From the NCBI GenBank assembly GCA_009885955.1, contig VFJS01000005.1:61798-125797 (forward strand): DNA of 64,000 nt, written 5' to 3'. Under the pieces are notes generated by a model. It made no database searches, was not told the DNA's origin, and worked only from the letters and a program-made list of their open reading frames with translations. This DNA is from Spirochaetia bacterium (lineage in GTDB: Bacteria > Spirochaetota > UBA4802 > UBA5550). A program made the position numbers and the translations under genes. Shown here piece after piece: positions 9,425 to 18,720 of this stretch (the stretch's first letter is position 1; each line of letters opens with the position of its first letter).

Positions 9425-10849
9425 GTGAAACTATATAACTACATTGTTGAAAAAATATTGTTGCCGCTTCTTTTTGATAACGAAAGGGCTGAATATCCCT
9501 CAACTTTTCAGAAGGAGTTAAATTATCAATCAAGCAGGATAATTCCAATAGGCTCGGTGATTATGGCAGTTGCCTGGATTTCCTACATACCGATTGACAA
9601 ACAGCTGCATCCTGAAGAACCGCTCATACAAGTACTCCGGCTTGGTTTATCTTTTTTCGGAATACTATTTTTAATCCTTCATTTTACAAAAAAATTCATT
9701 CACCGGAGCCTTTTGTTTCTCACCATAAGCGGATGTTATCTGGTAATTGCCACCGGAATTATTACCGCACTTACAAAAGGAGATTCGGTATATATCGGAG
9801 GTTATTTATTTATTATTACTTTGCTTGCCGTAGTTCCGATAAGGAGAAAAGCTGCGCTTGGAATTTTATTCTCATCACTCTCAGCTTTTTTTACAATAGG
9901 ATTAATGAAGGGTATGTCCTTTTCCAGTGTCAGCGGAAAATATAGCCTGAATGATCTGATCTCAACAACCGTTGTATCCGTTATTTTTATTTTACTATTG
10001 GATCATATGAGATTCAGAAGTTGGAAGAAATCAAAAAAAATTGAAGAAAATCAGGCAGTAATTGTTAAGCAAAAAAACCTGATTGATGAGCACCTGAATT
10101 GGGCAGGAGAAATTCAAAAAAACCTTCTCCCGAGAAATATACCCATGCTTCAAGAAGCAGTTATTGCATTCCGGTACTATCCGATGATGCAGGTAGGAGG
10201 GGATTTTGTCGACATCTGTCATTCCACAGTCAAAAATATGCTGGGACTTTTTGTATGCGATGTTTCAGGCCATGGTGTTGCATCTGCCATGATATCATCC
10301 ATGATAAAAATGTCACTCTACCTGTGGGATGACTTTATAGAAAATCCAAAAAATATGCTTCATAGCATTAATGCATCAATGTCCGGAAAGCTCGGAGAGA
10401 ATTTCCTATCAGCCTGTATATGCAGTCTTGACATGTCTAACGGCAGACTCCTGATATCAAATGCAGGTCATCCTCCGGTTATCATAGTCAGATCAGGCGG
10501 GATTATTGATGTTGTCAGGATTAAAGGGAGGATTATTTCGAATTTTACCAATCCGAATTATGAACAATTGGAACTATTACTTAAAAATGGTGATAAATTA
10601 ATTTTATATACTGATGGAATAATTGAAGCATTTAATCAAAATAAGGATTTATTCGGAGAAGACCGTTTCATAGATATGATAAAAAAATACAGTTCAATGA
10701 AACCGGAAAATATGTGTGAAAAATTTACAGAGGAACTCTATGAATATATTAACGGTAAAGTTTTCACCGATGATGTTGCACTGATTATTATAGAATATCT
10801 GGGAAAAGATATCCTTCAATTACCTTCAAATAATCAAATCAATCATTAA
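9425..10849 (+). CDS. Membrane-anchored PP2C (SpoIIE/RsbU-type) phosphatase
   Basis: Serine/threonine phosphatase likely acting in a partner-switching or similar signalling pathway. The N-terminal ~200 residues contain about six hydrophobic segments forming a membrane sensor. A short coiled linker (about 200-225) leads to the catalytic domain, recognisable from AGEIQKNLLPRNIP, YYPMMQVGGDFVDI and CDVSGHGVASAM, where Asp residues bind Mn/Mg, and later NAGHPP and LILYTDGIIEAF. Translation starts at GTG 9425. A second PP2C protein with a receiver domain is encoded at 55774-56922. No cognate anti-sigma or STAS gene is visible beside it, so the target is unknown. Confidence 0.9.
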   Translation: MKLYNYIVEKILLPLLFDNERAEYPSTFQKELNYQSSRIIPIGSVIMAVAWISYIPIDKQLHPEEPLIQVLRLGLSFFGILFLILHFTKKFIHRSLLFLTISGCYLVIATGIITALTKGDSVYIGGYLFIITLLAVVPIRRKAALGILFSSLSAFFTIGLMKGMSFSSVSGKYSLNDLISTTVVSVIFILLLDHMRFRSWKKSKKIEENQAVIVKQKNLIDEHLNWAGEIQKNLLPRNIPMLQEAVIAFRYYPMMQVGGDFVDICHSTVKNMLGLFVCDVSGHGVASAMISSMIKMSLYLWDDFIENPKNMLHSINASMSGKLGENFLSACICSLDMSNGRLLISNAGHPPVIIVRSGGIIDVVRIKGRIISNFTNPNYEQLELLLKNGDKLILYTDGIIEAFNQNKDLFGEDRFIDMIKKYSSMKPENMCEKFTEELYEYINGKVFTDDVALIIIEYLGKDILQLPSNNQINH

Positions 10850-11052
10850 CACTTTCAGTTCTCATAAATTATTTATTGTCCTTTTATCATTTTGTAACTA
10901 TTTTTATCAATTTTTATTGAATATTTATCAATTTATTCATGATTGAATATCATTTGAATGTATTTATTCAAAAAATTGAATTTTTAATAATTGTTTTGTA
11001 ATTTAATACGATAATTATTAATAAGTTTTCCAGAATTATCAGGAGACAGGTT

Positions 11053-11838
11053 ATGGCAAAAAAAAAAGCTGTAGAAGAAAAAAGCGGTGGCGGTGAATCA
11101 GGGTCAGGGCGATGGATGCTAACCTATCTCGATATGGTAACTCTATTATTCGGAGTTTTCATTATTCTGTATGCTATGTCAAATGTCAGTAAAGCAAAAT
11201 TTGAAACGGTTGCAGAGTCACTGCGCATGGGATTTCAGGGTGGCAGGACTATGTTTGGCGGCCCTATGATCGGCGGTCAGACAATAATGGATCAGCTTCT
11301 CCCTCAAGGCTCAAGCAAACGTTATTTATATGAGAAATTGACCGGACTCTTAAAAACACGAATACAGCGCAATATTGTTGAAGTAAGCCAGGTTGAAAGG
11401 GGCATAGCAATAACACTGGCAAGTGATATTTATTTTGACATTGGTTCCCATCGCTTAAAGGAAGATGGTCAGAAAGTATTAGCAACAATAGTGCATCTAT
11501 TCAAGGAAATAGACTATTATATATATATTGAAGGGCATACTGACAGTAATCCTGTAGGTATTGAAGGTGCTGGGCGCGAATATAATGACAACTGGGAACT
11601 TGGCGCAATGAGAGCCATAAATGTGCTCCGATATTTTGAAATCATGGGAATTGATCCTGACAAATTATCAGCGCACTCCTATGGGATGTACAGACCTGCA
11701 GTTAAATCTATCAAGGCAGGAGATCCACTTGCCGTTGAATTAAAAGCAATAAACCGCCGGGTCGAAATTATTATTGCAACCGGAGAAAAATACAAAAAAA
11801 TTACAAATGGAAATGATAAATCAGACAATTGGAAATAA
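11053..11838 (+). CDS. motB: Flagellar motor stator protein MotB
   Basis: MotB forms the peptidoglycan-anchored half of the flagellar stator. The single membrane helix (about residues 22-42) begins WMLTYLDMVTLLFG; Asp27 is the conserved proton/ion-binding aspartate. The C-terminal OmpA-like domain (about 125-250) binds peptidoglycan: YFDIGSHRLKEDG, EGHTDSNPV and NRRVEIII are typical. The linker is Gly/Met-rich. A good ribosome-binding site (AGGAGA) precedes the ATG. motA follows 40 bases later, so gene order is motB-motA, the reverse of the usual arrangement. Presence of the pair implies flagellar motility; no other flagellar genes are in the window. Confidence 0.95.
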   Translation: MAKKKAVEEKSGGGESGSGRWMLTYLDMVTLLFGVFIILYAMSNVSKAKFETVAESLRMGFQGGRTMFGGPMIGGQTIMDQLLPQGSSKRYLYEKLTGLLKTRIQRNIVEVSQVERGIAITLASDIYFDIGSHRLKEDGQKVLATIVHLFKEIDYYIYIEGHTDSNPVGIEGAGREYNDNWELGAMRAINVLRYFEIMGIDPDKLSAHSYGMYRPAVKSIKAGDPLAVELKAINRRVEIIIATGEKYKKITNGNDKSDNWK

Positions 11839-11878
11839 TGAAAATACTAAGAATTTATAACAAAAAGAGGAGTCTCTG

Positions 11879-12673
11879 ATGCAGATATCGACCATAATTG
11901 GACTAGCCGGGGCATTCGGATCCGTTATTGTAACACTCAAAATTGAAGGGGGTCATCTAAGCTCCTTTGTCAACTTTGGAGCTCTAATATTAATATTAGG
12001 CGGTTCCATTGCTGTTGCGATAACATCCTTCAGTTTAGCCGAGGTTTTGTCACTTCCAAAATATATTATGACAACTATATTTCCTCCGAAAATGGATGCC
12101 GGGGAATTGATCGTTTCTTTTGTAAGCTTTTCAGAAAAAGCGCGTCGTGAAGGGCTTCTTGCTCTTGAAGAGGACGTAAGTGATATTGAAGATAAACTGA
12201 CTCAACTCGGTCTGGAACTGGTTATTGATGGAACTGATCCGGAAATTGTGCGAAATATCATGGAAAATCTTTCAGACAGTATGAAAAAGCATGAAAAAAT
12301 ACCTGCTGAATTCTTTGAAACTCTTGGTGGATTCTCACCAACCCTAGGTATTATCGGGACTGTTATGGGTCTTGTACATGTTCTTGAAGGTCTTGGCGGA
12401 GCAGGAATGGAACAGCTTGGTAGAGGTATTGCTGTTGCTTTTATTGCTACTTTTTACGGAATTGGTTTCGCAAATCTTCTATGGCTTCCATTATGCACAA
12501 AAATTAAAAATATTAATCATCAGCTTGAAGAGATGCGAAATATAACGATTGATGGTGTCCTTTCAATACAGAGCGGAGAGAATCCAAGAATAGTAAAAGA
12601 ACGACTCATATGCAATATCAGTGAGCCGGAAGTCAGGAAAAAAGTATATGAAGTTGCAGGAACCGGGGAATAA
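11879..12673 (+). CDS. motA: Flagellar motor stator protein MotA
   Basis: MotA is the four-helix membrane subunit of the stator that converts ion flow into torque. N-terminal helices span about residues 5-22 and 33-53; the large cytoplasmic loop follows with the family segment EGLLALEEDV. The third and fourth helices carry the conserved PTLGIIGTVMGLV (with the functional Pro) and GIAVAFIATFYGIGFANLLWLP. Length (264) is normal. A GAGG ribosome-binding site precedes the ATG. It lies 40 bases after motB and is clearly its operon partner. A short inverted repeat follows the stop. Confidence 0.95.
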   Translation: MQISTIIGLAGAFGSVIVTLKIEGGHLSSFVNFGALILILGGSIAVAITSFSLAEVLSLPKYIMTTIFPPKMDAGELIVSFVSFSEKARREGLLALEEDVSDIEDKLTQLGLELVIDGTDPEIVRNIMENLSDSMKKHEKIPAEFFETLGGFSPTLGIIGTVMGLVHVLEGLGGAGMEQLGRGIAVAFIATFYGIGFANLLWLPLCTKIKNINHQLEEMRNITIDGVLSIQSGENPRIVKERLICNISEPEVRKKVYEVAGTGE

Positions 12674-12708
12674 AGGAAACCACCTATTTTACATATTCGA
12701 TGTTTCCT
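12674..12708. terminator. Possible bidirectional terminator after motA
   Basis: A 7-bp inverted repeat, AGGAAAC at 12674-12680 and GTTTCCT at 12702-12708, with a 21-base loop, sits in the 55-base gap between the converging motA and HDOD genes. The stem is short and no strong T-run follows, so this is only a suggestion. Confidence 0.35.
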
Positions 12709-12728
12709 AATGCAGAATTTATATTCTC

Positions 12729-14204
12729 TTATTTTACTATTTCAAATTTTTTCTTTAGTGTACTATGGAATAAAACAAAATCTTTTTCCTTTATAATATC
12801 ATACCTTTCAAGGACTGTATTATCTAAATAATAAAAATAATATTTCTTCTCCTCTATCCCGCAAATCATGTTGGCAAGATAAACAATATAGATTACATCC
12901 TTGTATTTCTCTCCGGCATTTAGGGGTGAATGATGATGTTTTATTGCTTCAATTAAATATTCCGGGAAATTCCACTTCTGCGCTATTAGATAGCCGATAG
13001 AAGAATGACTTATTCCAATGGATATTTCCTCCATGATTGTAGAAGTGCGTATTTTTCTTTCCTTTGTCTCATCATCGATATTCATAACAAGTTTTTTATC
13101 TGTCGAAAGAAGAATGATCTTTCCCAGGTCATGAAGTAATCCGGCCAGAAATGAAAAATCTGCCATTTTATGCAATTTTAAATTTATTGATATTTGTCGC
13201 GCATACATAGCAACTTTATTACAATGATCCCAAATTTGCTCAAATTTTGAATATCTGTCAGATAAAATCTTCCTTGCATTTATTGTTGTTAATATGGCGT
13301 TTACATTTTTTAATCCTATTGTCATAACTGCCGTATTTACTGTTTCAATTCTCTTTCCGGGTACAAATCCTGCAGAATTGGATAGCTTTATGACATCACT
13401 TGACAGTGCAGGGTCCATCATTATTTTTTTTGAAATGCCCTCAATTGTAGAATCTGGATCACTGCACAATTTTTGAAGTTCAATTACATGCTGTGGAAAG
13501 GTAGGAATCCCTTTTACATCACTAATTATTTTATCCTTTAAATTTGATATAATCAGCGAAGGTCTGAGCTCCCTGGGAATGAGAAGAGATGTTTCGGTTA
13601 ATATATTATTGCTCTGAATTTTAAAATAATTCGGGTCAATCCCCATGTTTTTTAAAAACAATATGGTTAAAACGATTCCGAGGCCTGCACCCTCAGTATC
13701 ATCTTCAATTTCATTATAAGCATCTGAAAAATTATTATACGTCATAGCTTTTTGAATTCTTAGATTTATTCTGCTTAATTCTTCAGGTGTAATTGATGAA
13801 TTATTTATTACACTGATTGTTAAGTCATCCTCTTTGAATTTAAAAAATAATTTTATATAATAATCGCTCTTTTCAATCTGTTCTTCGTAAAGATCGAATT
13901 CACCTATAACTTTTTCCTTAAAAAGAGACATCCCCTTGCTATAGTCATTCGTATTTTTAATATCAAGATTATTAATTCTAAAAAATATACGCTTTGCGTT
14001 TGCCTTTTGAGCATTAACAATAATCTCCCGTATCAATGTTACAAGAGAATTTAATAGATATATACGGTCAGTATATGATAGAAGCTGAGAAATTATACTA
14101 TTAAGCATCATTATTCTCATCTTATTTGCATATTTAAAACTATATTCAAATGATTCTTTATTTCTAATTTTCAAAATTAAATCGGGAAAATTTATTTCAT
14201 TCAT
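12729..14204 (-). CDS. HDOD signalling protein with an N-terminal HATPase-like domain
   Basis: The C-terminal half (about residues 225-490) is an HDOD domain: GIPTFPQHVIELQKLCSDP, a DPALSSDVIKLSNSA segment and LLHDLGKIILL. HDOD is a catalytically uncertain relative of HD phosphohydrolases used in bacterial signalling. The N-terminal ~210 residues resemble a GHKL (histidine-kinase-type) ATPase: an N-box-like REIIVNAQKANAK (59-71) and a G2-like EGAGLGIVLTILFLKNMG (171-188). The G1 Asp-Gly is replaced by VINNSS, so ATP binding may be altered. No dimerisation-phosphoacceptor His region is evident, so this is not an ordinary kinase. It is transcribed alone, facing motA. Confidence 0.75.
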   Translation of the reverse strand: MNEINFPDLILKIRNKESFEYSFKYANKMRIMMLNSIISQLLSYTDRIYLLNSLVTLIREIIVNAQKANAKRIFFRINNLDIKNTNDYSKGMSLFKEKVIGEFDLYEEQIEKSDYYIKLFFKFKEDDLTISVINNSSITPEELSRINLRIQKAMTYNNFSDAYNEIEDDTEGAGLGIVLTILFLKNMGIDPNYFKIQSNNILTETSLLIPRELRPSLIISNLKDKIISDVKGIPTFPQHVIELQKLCSDPDSTIEGISKKIMMDPALSSDVIKLSNSAGFVPGKRIETVNTAVMTIGLKNVNAILTTINARKILSDRYSKFEQIWDHCNKVAMYARQISINLKLHKMADFSFLAGLLHDLGKIILLSTDKKLVMNIDDETKERKIRTSTIMEEISIGISHSSIGYLIAQKWNFPEYLIEAIKHHHSPLNAGEKYKDVIYIVYLANMICGIEEKKYYFYYLDNTVLERYDIIKEKDFVLFHSTLKKKFEIVK

Positions 14205-14538
14205 ATCAATTTTTTGTTTAATATTACTAATCTTTTTATATACACTCTAACAATTAAATTGTAAAATTCTTACTTTTACAGGTCAAGTAATTAATATATT
14301 TATCTTCCTTATATATAAATAAATTATTTTCTATGTTCAACCGATAATAAATAGGATAAAATGTATTCATATGATTTAACAATGTTTTTTCAGCCAAACT
14401 GGCTTGGCAATAAAAACACCTGGATTCTTTAAATCAGGTTTAAAAGTGTAAAATTTTTCTTGAATTATTAGATTTTAACAGGCATAATGTCTGGCAGATT
14501 AACAAGCAAATAAATATATTCCGGAGTTTTTAATAATA
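14205..14538. other. Divergent intergenic region, no gene seen
   Basis: This 334-base AT-rich gap separates the divergent HDOD and metallo-hydrolase genes and must hold both promoters. All frames are broken by stops. Two small hairpins are visible near the plus-strand gene: GCCAA/TTGGC at 14393-14397 and 14404-14408, and ACCTG/CAGGT at 14418-14422 and 14435-14439. Their close tandem placement in an otherwise AT-rich leader might be regulatory RNA structure, but they match no riboswitch I recognise. Confidence 0.4.
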
Positions 14539-15498
14539 ATGCAAGTAAAACTTTGGGGTGTCAGAGGTTCTATCCCGACACCATTAAGCAATAGAGAATA
14601 CAAAAATAAAATCCAGCGTATTCTTGAAAATGCAATTAAGACAGGGCTGGGGGATATTTCAAAAATTGATGATTTTATTAAAAAATTGCCCGATGACCTT
14701 CAACATGTATATGGCGGCAATACCACATGCGTATCACTGACTTCAGAATCTGGAATTACATATATTATTGATTGCGGTACTGGATTAAGGCCTCTTGGTT
14801 ATGATTTGATGAAAGGGCCCTGTGGTGAAGGGAAAGGAGTAATAACATTTTTTATCACCCATAATCACTGGGACCATATTCAGGGCCTCCCGTTTTTTAA
14901 CCCTATCTATGTTTCAGGCAATGTACTCAATTTTTATTCCCCCTATAAAAAACAGAGAGAACTTCTGGAACAGCAGCAGAGTGCGCCCTTTTTTCCCGGA
15001 ATATTCAATGATACACCATCAATGAAAAATTTTTATCTTCTTGATACAAAAAATAGAACATCAGTGAAATTTGAAGATGATCTTATCATGGATTATTTCC
15101 CTCTCAATCATCCCTGTGGAAGTTTTGCATACAGGTTCAAGCAAAATAACAAAATTTTTATTTTTGCAACAGATGCAGAATTTACAGGCAAAATTCTTGA
15201 GACCATTGGAAATTCCACAGACTTTTTTTTGAATGCGGATCTTTTGATTATTGATTCCCAATATACACTTAAAGAATCATTTCTAAAAATTGACTGGGGA
15301 CATACAAGCTATACAATGGCTGTCAATTGCGGAGTAAAATGGAGCATTAAAAATTTAGTACTGACCCATCACGAGCCTTCATATTATGATTCAAAACTCC
15401 ATTTAAACTGGAAAAAAGCGGTTGAACATGGAAAATTGATCAATAATAAAAATACAAAAATTATCATGGCCAGGGAAGGTATGGTTTTTAAGTTATAA
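14539..15498 (+). CDS. Metallo-beta-lactamase-fold metal-dependent hydrolase
   Basis: MBL-fold hydrolase of the group often annotated as cyclic-nucleotide phosphodiesterase/RNase Z-like. It opens with the characteristic KLWGVRGSIPTP, then GGNTTCV, and the metal-binding THNHWDHIQGLPFF (about residues 111-124). Later metal ligands include His191/His-containing FPLNHPCGSFAYRF, the DSQYT Asp region, and HHEP near 275. The whole fold is present (319 residues), with an inserted helical segment at about 25-55. It is a soluble cytosolic protein; substrate unknown. No clear ribosome-binding site precedes the ATG. Confidence 0.85.
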   Translation: MQVKLWGVRGSIPTPLSNREYKNKIQRILENAIKTGLGDISKIDDFIKKLPDDLQHVYGGNTTCVSLTSESGITYIIDCGTGLRPLGYDLMKGPCGEGKGVITFFITHNHWDHIQGLPFFNPIYVSGNVLNFYSPYKKQRELLEQQQSAPFFPGIFNDTPSMKNFYLLDTKNRTSVKFEDDLIMDYFPLNHPCGSFAYRFKQNNKIFIFATDAEFTGKILETIGNSTDFFLNADLLIIDSQYTLKESFLKIDWGHTSYTMAVNCGVKWSIKNLVLTHHEPSYYDSKLHLNWKKAVEHGKLINNKNTKIIMAREGMVFKL

Positions 15499-15551
15499 TA
15501 GTTTGATAACTCGAAATATAAAAATCATCAACCAGAATATATTATAATCCG

Positions 15552-16358
15552 ATGGTAAATCCTTATCAACTTCTACTTATATGTTCAATAATTTTTTTTA
15601 TGATGCCTGGAACATCTTTAATCGCCCAACGTACAAAATCGAGCATTAATGCGGGTGAACAGCGGTTTTCTGAAAAAGGTTTAAAGGATAACAGATATTT
15701 TTTTTATTTTATTAATTCATCAATCTCAAACTTCGGAAATGATGAAAATAAAATCATATTCAAAAAAGCTATTCAGCGAGATATTATTTCCCAAATTCTC
15801 TACATGAAATTTCTCTTTCATGATTCCTACATTGAAATAAGAAAAGCTCAGGAGATTTTGATTGATCTATATAAAAATATTATCCAAAATGAAATTTTAA
15901 ACACAAAAAAACTTCTTGATGACGCTGCCCCGGATGTAATAAAATCTAATAAATTTATAGGTAAGCACTATCTGGAACTTGGCTATAAAAGCCTGGTAAC
16001 ATCAAAACAATTCATGATCACCGGTGATAATATCAGGGATTCACTATTTTCAATGAGGCTCAATCAATATGTGAAAGCAATTAAAAAAGCAAAACTCGGG
16101 AAAAGATATGCAATGATGTCAATGATATTTACAAAACTGGAGAAAGAGCTTTTCGTAAAGGACTATAAGAGTTACAATTTTGAAGAAATTGAAAAATTGA
16201 TAAAGAAAACGGATAGTGAAACAAAAAAATTGCTGTTATCAATTCATTATGACAACTACTATAAAGTAATAGATAAAATGTCCTTTTATGATAAAATATG
16301 GATTAAACCTGATTTAAATGAAATCAATGAATATAAAGAGTATCTTGACAAAAAATAA
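15552..16358 (+). CDS. Exported helical protein of unknown function
   Basis: A 268-residue protein with an N-terminal signal peptide (hydrophobic residues about 5-24, cleavage plausible after SLIAQ/LIA). The mature part is rich in Lys, Ile and Asn and appears almost wholly alpha-helical. No domain is recognised. In composition and in a repeated pattern (a long helix, then a tract like MRLNQYVKAIKKAKLGKRYA) it resembles the exported protein at 23139-23864, so the two may be distant paralogues. Its 3' end overlaps the lytic transglycosylase gene by 41 bases, indicating translational coupling and a likely shared envelope role. Confidence 0.7.
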   Translation: MVNPYQLLLICSIIFFMMPGTSLIAQRTKSSINAGEQRFSEKGLKDNRYFFYFINSSISNFGNDENKIIFKKAIQRDIISQILYMKFLFHDSYIEIRKAQEILIDLYKNIIQNEILNTKKLLDDAAPDVIKSNKFIGKHYLELGYKSLVTSKQFMITGDNIRDSLFSMRLNQYVKAIKKAKLGKRYAMMSMIFTKLEKELFVKDYKSYNFEEIEKLIKKTDSETKKLLLSIHYDNYYKVIDKMSFYDKIWIKPDLNEINEYKEYLDKK

Positions 16359-18672
16359 TCTAAAATTCACCGTTATCAAAATACTGCTGCTATGTATTTT
16401 TATTTCCATTACCTGCTCAAATAAACCTGAAATTAATACCGGCCTTGCGTATAAAGGATTTTATTATTCACACGAGGAACAGATAAAATCTTTAAAGAAA
16501 GATAAGACAAATTTTACAGAGAATTTTATTCTTGGAGTGGCTTATAAGCAGCTGAAAAAATATCAGAATGCTATATACCATTTTGCGAATAGCTGCTTTA
16601 TAAACCACAGGTTTGAAAAAGAAAAATTTAACGTAGAAGATATTATTGCATTTATTGGTAATAGTTACTCAAATTCCGCTTATTATCAGGATTCTATTTA
16701 TGAAATCGCGGAGATCTATTCGCTATATAACAAACCGCAGGAAGTAATTACAATATTAAGTCATATTGTCCCGGAGCAGAAAAGTTTATATCTTGATTCA
16801 ATATTATTAAAAGCCAATTCAATGATTAAACTCAATATGCCTGATTATGGCTTAGCCCTTCTATTAAATTCAATAAAAGAATTTAATTCTGAAAATCATC
16901 TATCTTCAATTTATTTAAAATTAGGATTTATTTATGAAAAAAAATCTGATTATATTCATGCCATTGATGCTTATCTAAAAATATTAAAACTTAATGCCAA
17001 AAGCTGGTTTTCAAGTATATCATCAAAACTTATCATAAAAGTAATGGAAACAGAAAAAATCAGCATTACCAATGATAATGAAAAACTCCTTCTCGCAAGG
17101 TCACTTTATCATTCAAAAGAATATCCCGATGCATTTAAAATTATCGATTCAATTAATCTGAGCAATATAGCAGAAGCAACTGAACTTCACAAATTAAAAG
17201 TTAGAATTTTCACAAGGGTTGAAAATTCTAAAGCTGTTGAATCTCTGATAAAGTCAATTGAAAAAAATACAGATCTATATTATGAAATTCTCATGGAACA
17301 GGGGGATGAATTTATAAAAATGAGCAAGCCAATCCCTGCTCATCAGATCTATTTTACTATCGTAAATTCAGGTAAAGAACCATATACTGAAAAAGCCTTA
17401 AAACTTTTATGCAGCTATTATGCAGATCACAATTATAAAAGTTCTTTTAAATATTTTAATATTTACATAAATAAATATAAAGAAAATCCATACTCAGGGT
17501 ACTTAATCTGGCTTCTTGCCAAGGAAGAACTGATAAAAAATAACGCTAATGCAGCTGCCCAATTATTACAGGAATCAATTAACAGATTCCCAAATGGAAA
17601 TTATTCCGATAATTGCAGATTCTGGCTATACAAATTGTTAAAAAATAAAAACGATCTGGTTAATGCAAAAAAAATTGCCATAGATCTTGTTATGAATAAT
17701 TCCGATTCCTCATACACATGGATCCTTTTAAAAGAAATTGAGAAAGAATATACATATGATACCTTACAGAACAGTTTCAACATATCAATATCAGAAGGCT
17801 TTAAAGATAAGGCCTTCTTTTATCATACCCTCCAATTTTTTAAGGATAAAAATTTTGAAACAAGGAATAAACGAATAGAATATCTAAAACTCGATGCAAT
17901 TCAAAAATATGATAAAATAAATGCATTATTAAATATAAAAGGCAAAAATTCAGATAAACTAAATGGAATTATTAAATCCATTGAAAAATATTTCATGATA
18001 GGAAATGTAGATCTTATAGACAGGGAATTAAAGCAATGGCCTGAAGATGAGGAATATACAGAGCTTAAATATGCAGCGCTGGCCATTTTGGGAAGCAGGT
18101 ACAATCAATTTTTTATTTCTGCAAATGCAGTAAGCAAACTGTTAAAAATATTTTCCATTCAAGAAAATATTATGATAATGCCAAAAAAAATTCTAACCAT
18201 ACTTTATCCTTTAGCATTTCAGGATTGTATTAAAGAAAACAGTAATAAATTTAATATCAGTCCACACATAGTATATTCAATAATAAGATCAGAATCTTTT
18301 TATAAACATACAGCGGTGTCACGCTCTAATGCCATTGGACTGATGCAGCTAATACCATCAACTGCCAATGGGATAGCACGTGAGTTTAAATTAAAAAATT
18401 ATAATCTTAAAGAACCATGTACATCCATATTTTTCGGTACTGCCTATTTTTCCTGGTTGATGAAACATTTTAACGGAAATGTCAAATTATCACTTGCTGG
18501 CTATAATGCAGGGCCAAATTTTGTACAAAGAATTTTGAATAAATCAAAAATTTCTGATTTTGATTTATTTATTGAATCATTTCCATCTGATGAAACAAGA
18601 TATTATGTAAATAGATCAGAAAAATTCATCATCATACATAATTTATTATATCACACAATTGAATCTAAATAA
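16318..18672 (+). CDS. Slt-type lytic transglycosylase lipoprotein with TPR-like repeats
   Basis: Soluble-lytic-transglycosylase family enzyme that cleaves peptidoglycan with 1,6-anhydro product formation. An N-terminal hydrophobic segment ends in the lipobox-like SITC, so it is probably a lipoprotein. Residues about 40-480 are helical TPR-like repeats, as in the Slt70 ring. The C-terminal GH23 domain has the catalytic Glu659 in RSESFYKHTAVS, then NAIGLMQLIPSTA, the GYNAGP motif and DETRYYVNR. The longest start (ATG 16318) overlaps the previous gene by 41 bases; a TTG at 16345 would give a more typical signal peptide, so the start is uncertain. A terminator-like hairpin lies inside the gene at 17793-17818. 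Confidence 0.88.
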   Translation: MKSMNIKSILTKNNLKFTVIKILLLCIFISITCSNKPEINTGLAYKGFYYSHEEQIKSLKKDKTNFTENFILGVAYKQLKKYQNAIYHFANSCFINHRFEKEKFNVEDIIAFIGNSYSNSAYYQDSIYEIAEIYSLYNKPQEVITILSHIVPEQKSLYLDSILLKANSMIKLNMPDYGLALLLNSIKEFNSENHLSSIYLKLGFIYEKKSDYIHAIDAYLKILKLNAKSWFSSISSKLIIKVMETEKISITNDNEKLLLARSLYHSKEYPDAFKIIDSINLSNIAEATELHKLKVRIFTRVENSKAVESLIKSIEKNTDLYYEILMEQGDEFIKMSKPIPAHQIYFTIVNSGKEPYTEKALKLLCSYYADHNYKSSFKYFNIYINKYKENPYSGYLIWLLAKEELIKNNANAAAQLLQESINRFPNGNYSDNCRFWLYKLLKNKNDLVNAKKIAIDLVMNNSDSSYTWILLKEIEKEYTYDTLQNSFNISISEGFKDKAFFYHTLQFFKDKNFETRNKRIEYLKLDAIQKYDKINALLNIKGKNSDKLNGIIKSIEKYFMIGNVDLIDRELKQWPEDEEYTELKYAALAILGSRYNQFFISANAVSKLLKIFSIQENIMIMPKKILTILYPLAFQDCIKENSNKFNISPHIVYSIIRSESFYKHTAVSRSNAIGLMQLIPSTANGIAREFKLKNYNLKEPCTSIFFGTAYFSWLMKHFNGNVKLSLAGYNAGPNFVQRILNKSKISDFDLFIESFPSDETRYYVNRSEKFIIIHNLLYHTIESK

Positions 18673-18720
18673 ATAGATAACTATTGACAAATATTTTTGT
18701 TATATAAATATTATTATATA

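Noticed and set aside
18684..18717. TTGACA followed by TATA-like boxes before the FecR gene
   Set aside because: The spacing to any -10-like hexamer is wrong (13 or 22 bases), and the promoter would leave almost no leader.
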